Source of the DNA: Acidobacteriota bacterium
Lineage (GTDB): Bacteria; Acidobacteriota; Terriglobia; Acidiferrales; UBA7541
NCBI GenBank assembly: GCA_003223295.1
Contig: QHYM01000113.1
Span: 1 to 50,631 of the forward strand
Reading direction: 5' to 3'
Length of the DNA stretch: 50,631 nt
Within the stretch, counting starts at the first letter, position 1, and each line of letters begins with the position of its first letter. A model generated the notes under the pieces. That model worked only from the letters and a program-made list of their open reading frames with translations, searched no databases and was not told the DNA's origin. The position numbers and the translations under genes are program-made. Below, piece by piece: positions 1 to 8,802 of this stretch.

Positions 1-49
1 CCAGCGCTATGCTGACGAGACTCATCAACCTAAGCATCTGTTTTCTCAT
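1..49 (-). CDS. 5' end of a secreted or membrane protein (truncated by window edge)
   Basis: Only the first 16 codons are inside the window. Read on the minus strand from ATG at 49-47 they give MRKQMLRLMSLVSIAL, a basic N-terminus followed by a hydrophobic run, as at the start of a signal peptide. A Shine-Dalgarno-like AGGAGAG lies about 8 nt upstream (58-64). An ATG at 57-55 hits a stop after three codons and is not the start. The product cannot be named from this fragment. Confidence 0.5.
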   Translation of the reverse strand, partial: MRKQMLRLMSLVSIAL

Positions 50-343
50 GGCCTCATCTCTCCTGAAACATCCGCGGCAGTTTGTCGGTTTTGCCGTATG
101 ACCGCAAATTCTGGTAGTTCTGGGGCCGGTTACTGGAGGTCCGATATTTTCCAGCCTAACACTCCATTCCTGGCAGGCTTCGCTGGGCCACTTCCCTGTT
201 GTCGAATCAGGAAATAGGACCTCGCGAACCGCTCTAGCTTATCTAACACTTCCGGGGCAAAAGAGTTGTAACCACGAGCTAGTACTCAGGGACGCATTTT
301 TCATGGCATCAGACGAAATCAAGCAGGACTTCCAAGAAAAAAA
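50..343. other. Intergenic region, no gene seen
   Basis: This stretch holds the leader of the truncated minus-strand gene at the window edge and ends at the terminator of the FecR-type gene. I see no convincing ORF, RNA gene or repeat in it. A promoter for the truncated gene must lie here or overlap it, but I could not pick out a good -35/-10 pair. Confidence 0.5.
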
Positions 344-369
344 AGCCCGCCCTGAATTCCGGGCGGGCT
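336..369 (-). terminator. Rho-independent terminator of the FecR-domain gene
   Basis: A perfect 9-bp stem (AGCCCGCCC at 344-352 pairing with GGGCGGGCT at 361-369) encloses an 8-nt loop. On the minus strand it is followed by a run of eight T (the A-run 337-344). It lies about 20 nt past the stop codon at 391-389, as expected for an intrinsic terminator of that gene. Confidence 0.92.
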
Positions 370-388
370 GAATTGTCTGAAATTTGAA

Positions 389-2719
389 TTAGCGGTGCGG
401 CCGTCCCCCACCACCACCTCCATGAGATCCGCCGCCGCCACCGCCACTGCTGTGACCGCCTCCGCCGCCGCTGCTATGCCCGCCTCCCCCGCTGTAGCTT
501 CCTCCGCCATGGGATCCGCCGCCACTGTAACTACCACCGCCCCCGCTACCATAGCTACGACTCCCGCCTCCGCCGCTATAACTGCGGCTAGGAGGAGGGG
601 AATAGGAACGAGAAGGTGCCGGGTAACTGTGGCTCGGCGGGGAATAAGTCCGCGGTGAAGAAGAGGAGCCACGGTTCCCGTAAGACGGGTTATTGTAATT
701 CCGCTGCGGCGGCTCATAAGAGCGTCCGCCGCCCGGGGAGGTCGGACGATTGTTATTGTAGTTCGGCGTCGAGGGCCGCACTGACATGTCGCTGCGCGGC
801 TGACCGCCACCACCTGCCCACGGTGGACGATCGCTCATCACACGCCCTGAGTTCTGCGACGGCGCATTGGTCGGGCGGTTCGATCCGACTCCCTGCTGCG
901 GACGATCACTCATTCCGCGAGGTGAGTTCTGCGTTGGGGCATTGGTTGGCCGGTTCGAGCTGGCAAAGCCTTGCGGCGCGCGTCCGCGGTCGGTTTGGTT
1001 TCCCTGCGCTTCCCAGGTCCGCATATTGCTTCCTGGCCGCTGCGAAGAACTATTCCCCGCGGGACCATTCGTGGACCGGTTGGAATTCGGCATCGCCGAA
1101 GGCGGCCGGTTGCGCGAAAGTTCGTTTTGCCGCGAGTTCATTCCTGAATTGCCTGGCGCATTGCCAGCACGATTCTCAAAACTACCATTGACTCTAGTGT
1201 TGCCGTGCACGCCGGAGTTGCCAGCCTGGCCGTTCGCTCGAGCGGCGCCGTTTACCGGCGAATTCCCAAATCGCCCGGCGGTCATGTTGCCGTTCATCCG
1301 CTGCACCGGGGAACGAGAAGCACGGGCATCAGGAACTGTACGCGCCATCACGGCTCGGCTCTGCACGCCGGCAGGCGGCCGGGCTACGTGCCCATTGAAA
1401 TTCGCGCTACCCAACGTGCTGTGCTGCGTCGCATGGATGCCGACGGAGTTGGTCACTCTCGCGCCGTTCAAAGTTGCCTGCGTAACACGTTGGCCTCCGC
1501 GATTGATGCGCTCGCCGTTGACAAATCCGTTGCGCGAAGTGGTCGTAACCGCGCGCAGGTTGTGCGCGTTTACGAAGTTAAAATTCCTGTTGTTAAATAC
1601 GTTCACGTTGCGAATGAACGTATTGTGGACGTTAATCACGGTGATGAAGTTGCGGCTGCAGTGGAACCAGGGGAAGAACGGCTCGCCCCATCCCAGCGGG
1701 AACCAGCCCACACCAAAGCCGACACCGAATCCCCAACCGCCGCCGAGGAAGCCTACGAATGCAGGACCATAGATCGGAGGACCAAAGAACGGTCCGGGGC
1801 ACCAACCCCATCGGCTTCCGATATATGCCCAGCGGCCATAGTGGTAGGGAGCAAAACCCCAAGGCTCATAACCCACCCAACTCCAGCCCCAGGGCTCGAC
1901 CCAGTTCCAGTAACCGTCGCTGTAAGGGGCCCAGTCGGGGCCAACACCGCTGGGATACCAGACATGCCCGTACTCGGGCTCGTCTCGCCAAGCGCCATGG
2001 TCATCCAAGTCGTCATACCCGGGCATGTCTCGCGAAACATAATTTCCAGAAGCCGAGCGATCCTCTTTCAGATCGCGCTCTTGCGCCCAACGATCGAGTC
2101 CGTCGGGACCAGGAGCCCGAACGATGCTGTAGGTGGGATTTTCTGCGCCGTTAAATTCCGCTTGGTCGCCGGCATGCACTTCGTATGTTTTTCCATCCGC
2201 GCTTATCTCCCCGTCACCGCGAATCACAGTAACGCGTGAGGAATCGCCAGCGTCGTTCACGTCGATGCGAAATGCTCCGGCTTGCTTGACCGTAAACGCC
2301 ACGTTAGGCGTGTCGACCTCGTACAGGTCGCCCTGGCGCAGCTCTCGAACACGGAAATTGAGGCTGCCTTCAGGCAGGCGCACCTGGGTGATCCCTTCGT
2401 CGAGGTTCAGGAAAGAAAGCGCAGTCATGCTGCCAAGGTGAAAAGACGCCTGTCCCGCCTGCAATTCCGCGCGGGAGTCCTTGTCCACCCAAACCTTGTC
2501 ACCGATGGTTACGGGGCGGTTGCGGGCGGCGCTTCCCCAGTCACCTTCGCCCCCCGGCTGCAACGAGACGGAGCCCTCCACGATGCTAACGCGCGCAACG
2601 CGCTTGGGAGGATCTTTGTCCTCATCCGCGCGCGTCTGCGGCGCAACCAACATCAAAAGACCGGAAAGACAGAGCAGAAACCCAAACTTGTTTCGGAGGG
2701 AAAATGTGGTCGCCATCAT
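389..2719 (-). CDS. FecR-domain, DUF6600-like secreted protein with Gly/Ser/His-rich tail
   Basis: The product is about 776 aa when started at the ATG pair 2719/2716. The upstream in-frame extension to 2869 is rejected because a signal peptide (LRNKFGFLLCLSGLLMLVA...TRA) begins just after this start. Residues about 35-200 resemble a FecR domain (VEGSVSLQPGGEGDW, GSMTALSFLNLDEG, VRGDGEISADG). They are followed by a Trp/Tyr/Gly-rich DUF6600-like segment (YWNWVEPWGWSWVGYEPWGFAPYHYGRW, here abridged) and an Asn/Arg/Pro-rich low-complexity half with a 25-residue tandem repeat. It ends in GGGGS/GGGGH runs and GRPHR. Proteins of this type are exported. A structural or surface role is inference; no enzymatic motif is visible. 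It is a single gene with its own terminator. Confidence 0.75.
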   Translation of the reverse strand: MMATTFSLRNKFGFLLCLSGLLMLVAPQTRADEDKDPPKRVARVSIVEGSVSLQPGGEGDWGSAARNRPVTIGDKVWVDKDSRAELQAGQASFHLGSMTALSFLNLDEGITQVRLPEGSLNFRVRELRQGDLYEVDTPNVAFTVKQAGAFRIDVNDAGDSSRVTVIRGDGEISADGKTYEVHAGDQAEFNGAENPTYSIVRAPGPDGLDRWAQERDLKEDRSASGNYVSRDMPGYDDLDDHGAWRDEPEYGHVWYPSGVGPDWAPYSDGYWNWVEPWGWSWVGYEPWGFAPYHYGRWAYIGSRWGWCPGPFFGPPIYGPAFVGFLGGGWGFGVGFGVGWFPLGWGEPFFPWFHCSRNFITVINVHNTFIRNVNVFNNRNFNFVNAHNLRAVTTTSRNGFVNGERINRGGQRVTQATLNGARVTNSVGIHATQHSTLGSANFNGHVARPPAGVQSRAVMARTVPDARASRSPVQRMNGNMTAGRFGNSPVNGAARANGQAGNSGVHGNTRVNGSFENRAGNAPGNSGMNSRQNELSRNRPPSAMPNSNRSTNGPAGNSSSQRPGSNMRTWEAQGNQTDRGRAPQGFASSNRPTNAPTQNSPRGMSDRPQQGVGSNRPTNAPSQNSGRVMSDRPPWAGGGGQPRSDMSVRPSTPNYNNNRPTSPGGGRSYEPPQRNYNNPSYGNRGSSSSPRTYSPPSHSYPAPSRSYSPPPSRSYSGGGGSRSYGSGGGGSYSGGGSHGGGSYSGGGGHSSGGGGGHSSGGGGGGSHGGGGGGRPHR
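825..962. repeat. 75-bp tandem repeat inside the FecR-domain gene
   Basis: Two adjacent copies begin at 825 and 900, exactly 75 bp (25 codons) apart. Shared blocks include GGACGATC-CTCAT, GAGTTCTGCG and GCATTGGT-GG-CGGTTCGA. In protein they read NRPTNAP-QNS-R-MSDRP twice. The repeat is in frame, so copy-number change would alter only the length of the disordered region. Confidence 0.8.
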
Positions 2720-3043
2720 GACGAATCCCCTATTCTCGGAAGGGACGTCCGACTTTCGCGTGACCTGCTGGTAAGGTCCTTCCGATGGAAGCCTACACCT
2801 TTCAGGCTCCATCGGGTAGAACCCGTAGAAGAGAAAAAAGTTGCTCACAGCAGCGAATGCCGCAGCCAAGACCCGGGTCGGGCCGGTAACCGAACGCTCC
2901 GAAGGTAACGGCGATCATCCCCTGCTCAACGCCTACTAGCCTCAGGCTTTTGTATCACATAGAGTATAAAGGACTTACGGATAATCCACACCGTCCCGCT
3001 CCCAGGATAGGCAATGGTAGGACTCGCTAGTGGCTCACCACCA
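2720..3043. other. Intergenic region upstream of the FecR-domain gene
   Basis: This gap must contain the minus-strand promoter of the FecR-domain gene. A TATACT hexamer (minus strand, 2968-2963) could be a -10 box, but no good -35 sits 17 nt before it. In-frame extension of the FecR ORF covers part of the region without protein-like composition. No RNA gene or clear terminator for the oxidoreductase operon was found. Confidence 0.4.
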
Positions 3044-3802
3044 TCAGGCGCCGGCAAACCACGCGTAGCCGCCTTCGGGAGACGCTGAGCCCAAGCCTTT
3101 GCCGAACTGTTTGAGGTTGTCGGTCATAGTGAGCCGGGTGATATATTTCACGCTCTTATACCCGAGCTGCCGAGAAACGCGCATGCGAAGAGGTCCGCCA
3201 AATCCAACGGGAAGCTCCCCGCCGTTCATTTCGTATGTCAGCAGAGTTTGCGGATGCAGCGCATCGGCCATGTCGATGCTCTCCCACCAGTCAGTTTGGA
3301 TCGAACGGTAGACGACGTAACGCGCTTGAGGGAGCGCCCCGACTCGTTCCAAGACGTGAGAAAGCGCAACGCCTGTCCATTCGGCGATATAGGACCAGCC
3401 TTCCTCGCACTGAATCATCGTGATGTGGCCGCGGCGAGGAAAGCCCTTAAGCTCCGCCAGCGAGAACGACGCCGGGCGGGCGACCATCCCGTCGACGGCA
3501 ACGCGCCAGTCGGTAAACGCTCCCAGTTGGAAGCGCTTGAAGTCTTCCCCCAAGGGTGCGACCTCGTTTGCGAACGGATTTTTGGAAATCTGGCTTCGAG
3601 AAAACTCACGTGCCAGCGAGTGGCGCGTCAACAACCGCTGCGTTGCGTAGGTCAGCGTTTCGCCGGGCCCGTAGATGCCGCCGGAATCGGGCGGAATCAA
3701 TCCGTAGCGCTTGGCGAGCTTCGCGGCGGCGACGAGCCCCGACGCGCCTGCCGTTACCGTGAGTCCGGTTGTAATCAGTTTACGGCGAGAGAGTTTGCTC
3801 AT
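3044..3802 (-). CDS. Tat-exported molybdopterin-dependent oxidoreductase (sulfite oxidase/YedY-like fold)
   Basis: The product is 252 aa. The N-terminus has a twin-arginine signal (SRRKLITTG, residues 5-13) and a hydrophobic stretch, so export of a folded cofactor-loaded enzyme is expected. The core matches the oxidoreductase molybdopterin-binding domain: FQLGAFTDWRVAVDGMVARP, MIQCEEGWSYIAEWTGV with Cys132 as the likely Mo ligand, and PLRMRVSRQLGYKSVKYI. At 252 aa it has only the catalytic domain and no C-terminal dimerisation domain of classic sulfite oxidases. Its ATG overlaps the stop of the cytochrome gene upstream by 4 nt, so the pair is translationally coupled and that cytochrome is the likely electron partner. 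The substrate is unknown. Confidence 0.85.
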   Translation of the reverse strand: MSKLSRRKLITTGLTVTAGASGLVAAAKLAKRYGLIPPDSGGIYGPGETLTYATQRLLTRHSLAREFSRSQISKNPFANEVAPLGEDFKRFQLGAFTDWRVAVDGMVARPASFSLAELKGFPRRGHITMIQCEEGWSYIAEWTGVALSHVLERVGALPQARYVVYRSIQTDWWESIDMADALHPQTLLTYEMNGGELPVGFGGPLRMRVSRQLGYKSVKYITRLTMTDNLKQFGKGLGSASPEGGYAWFAGA

Positions 3803-4518
3803 ACTCGCTCCAGAGGTTCCGCAGGGCGCCCGGTGATCATGGCACGCATGCGGCTTCGGAATCCCGTTAGAAAAACCATAAAGACGTGTACCAGAAGAAA
3901 AAGCACAAGCGCCCCGGTCAGGAAAAAGTGCAGGGTGCGCGCCGATTGCTGCCCACCCAAAACATTCACCGCGGCCGGAACCACCGATACAAAAGAGGGA
4001 GACATGGCCAGGCCCGTCCAGATGATCATCGGAAACAGAACGAAAATCACCAACAGATACGCCAGGCGCTGCAGCAAGTTATAAGACCAGGCTTCTTCCG
4101 CGCTCGGCCGCTTGAAGCGCAAGTGCTCGAGAATGGAGCCCGCAAGGCTCTTCGGCGAAATGTCAGAGAGAGCGGGAAGCAAATTCCGCCGGAAATGCCC
4201 GTTCAAGAGTCCTGCGACACCGTACAACAAGCCGATCAGCACCAACACCCAGGCCGATTGGAAATGGAGATAGCGGCTCCAACCGTTCTGGTCCGGAAGG
4301 ACGTACCCGTAGCCCGTGGGGACCATATTCCTCGAGGACGGAATCGGTATTTTGAACAGCAGAGGAGTGTTCACGTTGCCGGTCTCCCCCCAATAGAAGC
4401 GCGGGTGCGAGACCACAATTTCCAATCCACTGACAAGTAGGGCCAAAAAGGCAAACGTGATGACCCAGTGCGTGACTCGCACGAGACGCGAGTGGCGCAG
4501 ATGCTGTGCCTCCGCCAT
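3799..4518 (-). CDS. Membrane cytochrome b (b561/hydrogenase-type), partner of the Mo-enzyme
   Basis: The product is 239 aa from the ATG at 4518; a TTG at 4554 would add 12 residues and has no better ribosome site. There are about four membrane helices: VTHWVITFAFLALLVSG, HFQSAWVLVLIGLLYGVAG, LLQRLAYLLVIFVLFPMIIW and HFFLTGALVLFLLVHVFMVF. Histidines in helices 1, 2 and 4 are placed to bind haem b. This is the layout of cytochrome b subunits that pass electrons between quinones and periplasmic oxidoreductases. Its stop overlaps the start of the molybdopterin oxidoreductase (ATGA), forming a two-gene operon. Confidence 0.82.
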   Translation of the reverse strand: MAEAQHLRHSRLVRVTHWVITFAFLALLVSGLEIVVSHPRFYWGETGNVNTPLLFKIPIPSSRNMVPTGYGYVLPDQNGWSRYLHFQSAWVLVLIGLLYGVAGLLNGHFRRNLLPALSDISPKSLAGSILEHLRFKRPSAEEAWSYNLLQRLAYLLVIFVLFPMIIWTGLAMSPSFVSVVPAAVNVLGGQQSARTLHFFLTGALVLFLLVHVFMVFLTGFRSRMRAMITGRPAEPLERV

Positions 4519-4960
4519 TTGCGCAGTTCTACCAATAGCGCGCCGGTTGTGCAAGGAATATCTGAGAAAGGACGCGGAGAAAGCATTGGTATTTCCTTTT
4601 GGAGCGGTTCCTGGTCCGGCACACCTGAACGTTTTTGGCGGCGTTTATCTGTGGTTCTTTGGAGTCCAAACTACTAGCGCACTCATGGTCCGCTATCAGT
4701 TCCGGAAGCTACCTGGTGTAGCGATTACGCTTTCCACAAAAAAATGCTTGACCTTACGCCTTCAGAAATAACGCCATTCATTTCTCGAAGGCAGGCCATA
4801 TCCGGACATGTGCTTCTTCTCATAAAACCCCATTACAAGCAGCATCCATAGCTGTCAATCAAAATGACTCAAAATAGGCGTCATTCTGGCAGTCCGGCCC
4901 TTAGTGTTTGCATAGCTCGCGATTAGTCCGCAGCCCGGAACCGTTCCCGTCACCTTAAAA
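4519..4960. other. Intergenic region, no gene seen
   Basis: The gap lies between the cytochrome b gene and the 3' end of the nucleoside hydrolase, both minus strand. Short plus-strand ORFs here have no ribosome site or protein-like composition. I found no hairpin with a T-run, no tRNA and no clear promoter hexamers. Confidence 0.4.
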
Positions 4961-5950
4961 TCAGCAGAGTGGACTCCTGAGGTATTGGCGCAGGGCCTGG
5001 AAGAGCGCTTGCTTCCAGCGGGCGTTGTCGATGGTCCAGACCACCTTGGTTTTGACGCCCTTGGCGAGCACCAGAGCCCAGACCGCCTTGTTTCGGTCAT
5101 TCCCCGCCACGTTATGGCGGTCGACCACGGTCATGCCCCGGGTGAGCTCGCTCGTCGTTTCGACCTCCACATCGTTCTCCGTTTGGCTTGTCACCACGGA
5201 CGGATCCAGTGCGATAGACATCGCCACCGGATCGGGCAAGGAAATGCCATGCTCCCCCGTTTGCTCGAAATAGGCCTCCTGGGCCCGGCTGTTGCACTCG
5301 ATGGCAAAGCGCGCAATGGGCGTATCAAAGCCCAGCACGCGCTCGATGTCGTCCAGGTGCAGGGCAGCATCGCCGCGGCAAAGGTGCCAGCCGACCAGCT
5401 CCACCGGAAGCCCACTGCGAATCACGATGCGCGCGGCTTCGGGGTCGCACCAGATGTTGTACTCGGCCGCAGGTGTCACGTTGCCCTCGCAGCAGGGCGC
5501 TCCACCCATAATCACGCAGCGAGCCACTTTTGCGGCGATGCCGGGATCGCGCTCCAGCGCCAACGCAATGTTGGTCAGCGGCCCGAGAGTGACCAACACC
5601 AGCCCAGGATTGGCTCCGATGGTCTCGACAATAGTATCCACAGCATGCTTCTTTTCCAACGCGCGGCGAGGCGCTGGGTATCCGTGGTCGCCCAAACCGT
5701 CGTGGCCATGGAACCAGTCCGCGCTTTGGTGCTCCCGCTGAAGCGGCTTCTCCGCACCGACGAAAACCCGAACATCCGACCCGCAAAGTTCCGCGGTGTA
5801 CAGCGCATTTCGCGCCGCTTGTTGCACTCCCACATTTCCGGCGACCGTGGTAATCGCCAGCACGCGAACCTGGGACGAACGCAGCGCCATAATCAAAGCC
5901 ACGGCGTCATCGGAAGCCGTATCGGTGTCGATGAGGAGGAGCGGTTTCAC
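4961..5950 (-). CDS. Nucleoside hydrolase (inosine-uridine preferring family)
   Basis: The product is 329 aa, normal for the family, which cleaves the N-glycosidic bond of ribonucleosides to free base and ribose. The N-terminal calcium-binding signature is clear: LLIDTDTASDDAVALIMAL, with Asp8, Asp10, Asp14 and Asp15 in the DxDxxxDD pattern. Further family blocks are TTVAGNVGVQQAARNALY, VLVTLGPLTNIALAL and IMGGAP...GNVTPAAEYNIWCDPEAA. The C-terminal region has TIDNARW, whose Asp may be the last metal ligand; the His usually just before it seems to be Ile, so base preference may differ. It is a single gene, divergent from the cox operon with 135 bp between. Confidence 0.87.
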   Translation of the reverse strand: MKPLLLIDTDTASDDAVALIMALRSSQVRVLAITTVAGNVGVQQAARNALYTAELCGSDVRVFVGAEKPLQREHQSADWFHGHDGLGDHGYPAPRRALEKKHAVDTIVETIGANPGLVLVTLGPLTNIALALERDPGIAAKVARCVIMGGAPCCEGNVTPAAEYNIWCDPEAARIVIRSGLPVELVGWHLCRGDAALHLDDIERVLGFDTPIARFAIECNSRAQEAYFEQTGEHGISLPDPVAMSIALDPSVVTSQTENDVEVETTSELTRGMTVVDRHNVAGNDRNKAVWALVLAKGVKTKVVWTIDNARWKQALFQALRQYLRSPLC

Positions 5951-6085
5951 GCCGCGTTAGGATAGCAAAGTGGGATGACAAAATCCCTTTGCTCCCGTGG
6001 CCAAAATAAGGCGTATGATTGGTGCGCCCGGACCGGAATTTTGGTATCTTCTGCAACGCTGAATTCGTCCCCGCCGGAGAAGATT

Positions 6086-6550
6086 ATGGACATCACACTC
6101 ACCATCAATGGGAAAAGCTATTCCCAAGACGTAGAACCGCGCCTGCTGCTCATTCATTTCGTGCGCGACGTCGCGGGCCTGACGGGTACGCACATGGGCT
6201 GCGAAACCTCGCTGTGCGGCGCGTGCACCGTGGAGCTGAACGGCAAGGCCATCAAGAGCTGCACCATGTTTGCCGTGCAGGCGAAGGGCGCGGATATCGT
6301 CACCGTGGAAGGTCTCGCGAGCGACGGCAAGCTCGATCCCATGCAGGAAGCGTTCTGGAACGAGCACGGCCTCCAGTGCGGATTCTGCACGCCCGGCATG
6401 ATCATGGCGTCGAAGCAAATCCTCGATCGCAATCCTGCCCCCACCGAAGACGAGATTCGTCATGGGCTCGAGGGCAACGTCTGTCGCTGCACGGGATACC
6501 AGCACATCGTCAACGCAGTGAAAGCCGCCGCAGCGGGCGCGGGAAAGTAG
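6086..6550 (+). CDS. coxS: CO-dehydrogenase-like small subunit, two [2Fe-2S] clusters
   Basis: The product is 154 aa from the ATG at 6086, preceded by GGAG at 6076-6079; an upstream in-frame start at 5975 adds 37 residues with no family similarity. It has the plant-type ferredoxin motif ([22 protein letters not shown] region) and the C-terminal helical cluster motif (CGFCTPGM and [10 protein letters not shown]). These small subunits carry electrons from the molybdenum site to the FAD subunit in xanthine-oxidase-family enzymes. It is the first gene of a tight S-L-M-G operon; that gene order is typical of form II rather than form I CO dehydrogenases. Confidence 0.92.
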   Translation: MDITLTINGKSYSQDVEPRLLLIHFVRDVAGLTGTHMGCETSLCGACTVELNGKAIKSCTMFAVQAKGADIVTVEGLASDGKLDPMQEAFWNEHGLQCGFCTPGMIMASKQILDRNPAPTEDEIRHGLEGNVCRCTGYQHIVNAVKAAAAGAGK

Positions 6551-6559
6551 GAGGCGACC

Positions 6560-8788
6560 ATGGCCACCACGACTGTTAAGACCGAGACTTTTGTTGGCAA
6601 GCGCATCCGCCGCCGCGAGGACCCACGGCTCATCACCGGCACCGCCACGTATGTCGAAGACGTCCAGATGCCGGGCATGCACTACGCTGTGATTCTGCGC
6701 AGCCCGCATGCTGCCGCTCGCATCCGTTCGATTGACACCAAGCAGGCCGTCGCCGCCCCCGGCGTCGTCTGCGTTTTCACTGGCAAAGACATCAAAGGTG
6801 TGGGAGCCGTGCCCTGCGGCATTGCAATGCCGGACTTGCGGGTGCCGCCGCATACCATCCTCGCGACCGACCGCGTCTACTTCGTCGGCCATCCTATCGC
6901 CGTGGTTGTGGCGCGAGACCGTTACCTCGCGCGCGACGCTGCCGATCTGATTGAAGTGGATTACCAGGTTCTGCCCGCCGTCGCCGATCCGGAGAAGGCG
7001 CTCGCGAAAGTCGTCAAGCAGCGCATCGTCAGCCAGCGCCTCGTTCCGATGGCCATGGAGACACGCGGCGTCGTGGCGGAGTGGCACGGCGCGGATCGCC
7101 AGCTCAATCTCTACACCTCGACGCAGATTCCTCACCTGGTGCGCACGCTCGTGGCCGGAATGCTGGGCCTGGAAGAAAATCGCATGCGCGTGATCGCGCC
7201 GGAAGTGGGCGGCGGATTCGGCAGCAAACTGAACGTCTACGCCGAAGAAGCGTTGACGGGCTATGTGTCGATGAAAATTCAAAAGCCCGTCAAGTGGATT
7301 GAATCGCGCCGCGAGAATTTCACCTGCACCATTCATGGCCGCGGCCACGTGGATTTCTACGAAATCGCCGCCAAGCGCGACGGCACCATCCTCGGCATCA
7401 AGCTCAAGCTGATTCAGGACGTTGGCGCGTATCACCAATTGCTGACGCCGCTGATTCCTCAGTTGAGCGTCCTGATGATGCCAGGCCTCTACAACACGCA
7501 GAACATCCGCGCCGATATCGTTGGCGTGTTCACGAATTGCGTGCCCACCGACGCGTATCGCGGCGCGGGGCGCCCCGAGGCCACACACGGCATCGAGCGC
7601 ATGGTGGATATGCTCGCAGCGGAATTGCAGATGGATCCTGCCGAGATTCGGCTAAAGAATTTCGTTACGAAGGACAAGTTCCCGTACCCCACGGCCACCG
7701 GCCTGGTGTATGACTCCGGCGACTACGCCACGCCGCTGAAGAAAGCCCTCGACCTCGTTGGCTACCACAAACTCCGCCAGGAGCAGGCCGACGCACGCAA
7801 GCAAAGTAAATACATGGGCATCGGCATTTCCACGTACGGCGAAATCTGCGCGATTGGTCCTTCCCCCGCAACGCCTGCCGGCGGATGGGAAAGCGCTACG
7901 GTGAAGATTGAGCCGAGTGGAAAAGTCACAATCATGACGGGTGCGTGTCCGCACGGCCAAGGCGAAGAAACTACTTTCGCGCAAATCGCCGCCGACGAAC
8001 TCGGCGTCGGTCTCGACGACATCCTGGTGCTTCGCGGAGACACCGCGGTCGTGCAGTACGGCATCGGAACGTTTGGCAGCCGCGCCACGGCGGTCGGCGG
8101 TTCGGCGCTCTACTACGCCCTGCAAGACTTAAAGGCCAAAATCAAGAAATTCGGCGCGATGCTGCTGGAATCCGAAGACGTCACGCTGACCGGCGGAAAA
8201 GTCATCTGCAACAAAACCGGGAATTCGAAATCACTCCAGGAAATTGCCGGCGCGACCTACCGCGCGCTGAAATTACCTCCAAACACCGAGCCTGGCCTCA
8301 TGGCCACGCGCTTTTGGGAGCCGCCGAATTTCACGTTCCCGTTCGGCGCGCACATCGTGGTCACCGACATTGACGGCGAGACCGGCCAAATCAAAATCCG
8401 CCGCTACGTCGCCGTAGACGATTGCGGCAACATCTTGAACCCACTCATCGTTGATGGCCAGGTGCACGGTGGCGTGGCCCAGGGCCTCGGCCAAGCGCTA
8501 TGGGAGCAAGCCGTTTACGACGACAACGGCCAGCTCATCACCGGAGAATTGATGGACTACGCCGTCCCGCGTTCGCACATGATGCCGTGGATCGAAAGCC
8601 ACCACACGTGCACGCCTTCGCCCGTGAATCCACTCGGCGTAAAGGGCGTTGGTGAAGCAGGCACGATTGGCTGCTCGCCGGCGGTCGTGAATTCCGTGGT
8701 GGACGCGCTTTCTCCGCTGGGTGTTCGTCACATTGACATGCCGCTGACGCCGGAAAAAATCTGGAAACTGCTGGCCACGAAGAACTGA
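6560..8788 (+). CDS. coxL: Form II CO-dehydrogenase-like large (Mo) subunit, xanthine dehydrogenase family
   Basis: The product is 742 aa, close to the usual 760-800. A ribosome site (AGGAGG, 6549-6554) precedes the ATG. The N-terminal substructure domain (KRIRRREDPRLITGTATYVEDV) is followed by molybdopterin-binding domains (EVGGGFGSKLNVYAEE, ACPHGQGEETTFAQIAADELG) and a C-terminal GVKGVGEAGTIG that carries the conserved catalytic Glu. The active-site loop is AYRGAGR (residues 332-338), the signature of form II or uncharacterised homologues. Form I CO dehydrogenases have AYxCSFR with a Cys binding copper. CO oxidation is therefore not assured; another hydroxylation substrate is possible. Confidence 0.9.
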   Translation: MATTTVKTETFVGKRIRRREDPRLITGTATYVEDVQMPGMHYAVILRSPHAAARIRSIDTKQAVAAPGVVCVFTGKDIKGVGAVPCGIAMPDLRVPPHTILATDRVYFVGHPIAVVVARDRYLARDAADLIEVDYQVLPAVADPEKALAKVVKQRIVSQRLVPMAMETRGVVAEWHGADRQLNLYTSTQIPHLVRTLVAGMLGLEENRMRVIAPEVGGGFGSKLNVYAEEALTGYVSMKIQKPVKWIESRRENFTCTIHGRGHVDFYEIAAKRDGTILGIKLKLIQDVGAYHQLLTPLIPQLSVLMMPGLYNTQNIRADIVGVFTNCVPTDAYRGAGRPEATHGIERMVDMLAAELQMDPAEIRLKNFVTKDKFPYPTATGLVYDSGDYATPLKKALDLVGYHKLRQEQADARKQSKYMGIGISTYGEICAIGPSPATPAGGWESATVKIEPSGKVTIMTGACPHGQGEETTFAQIAADELGVGLDDILVLRGDTAVVQYGIGTFGSRATAVGGSALYYALQDLKAKIKKFGAMLLESEDVTLTGGKVICNKTGNSKSLQEIAGATYRALKLPPNTEPGLMATRFWEPPNFTFPFGAHIVVTDIDGETGQIKIRRYVAVDDCGNILNPLIVDGQVHGGVAQGLGQALWEQAVYDDNGQLITGELMDYAVPRSHMMPWIESHHTCTPSPVNPLGVKGVGEAGTIGCSPAVVNSVVDALSPLGVRHIDMPLTPEKIWKLLATKN

Positions 8789-8802
8789 GAGGAGCCACAA
8801 AA

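Noticed and set aside
5999-6014. Sigma-54-like TGGCCAAAATAAGGCG before coxS
   Set aside because: The GG-N10-GC spacing fits, but the -12 box is AGGC instead of TGC. No TGAGAC motif is nearby.
5957-7588. 543-codon open frame on the minus strand
   Set aside because: It lies antisense to the well-supported coxS and coxL genes. Its His/Arg/Ala-rich sequence is typical of a reverse-frame shadow in GC-rich coding DNA, and it lacks a ribosome site.
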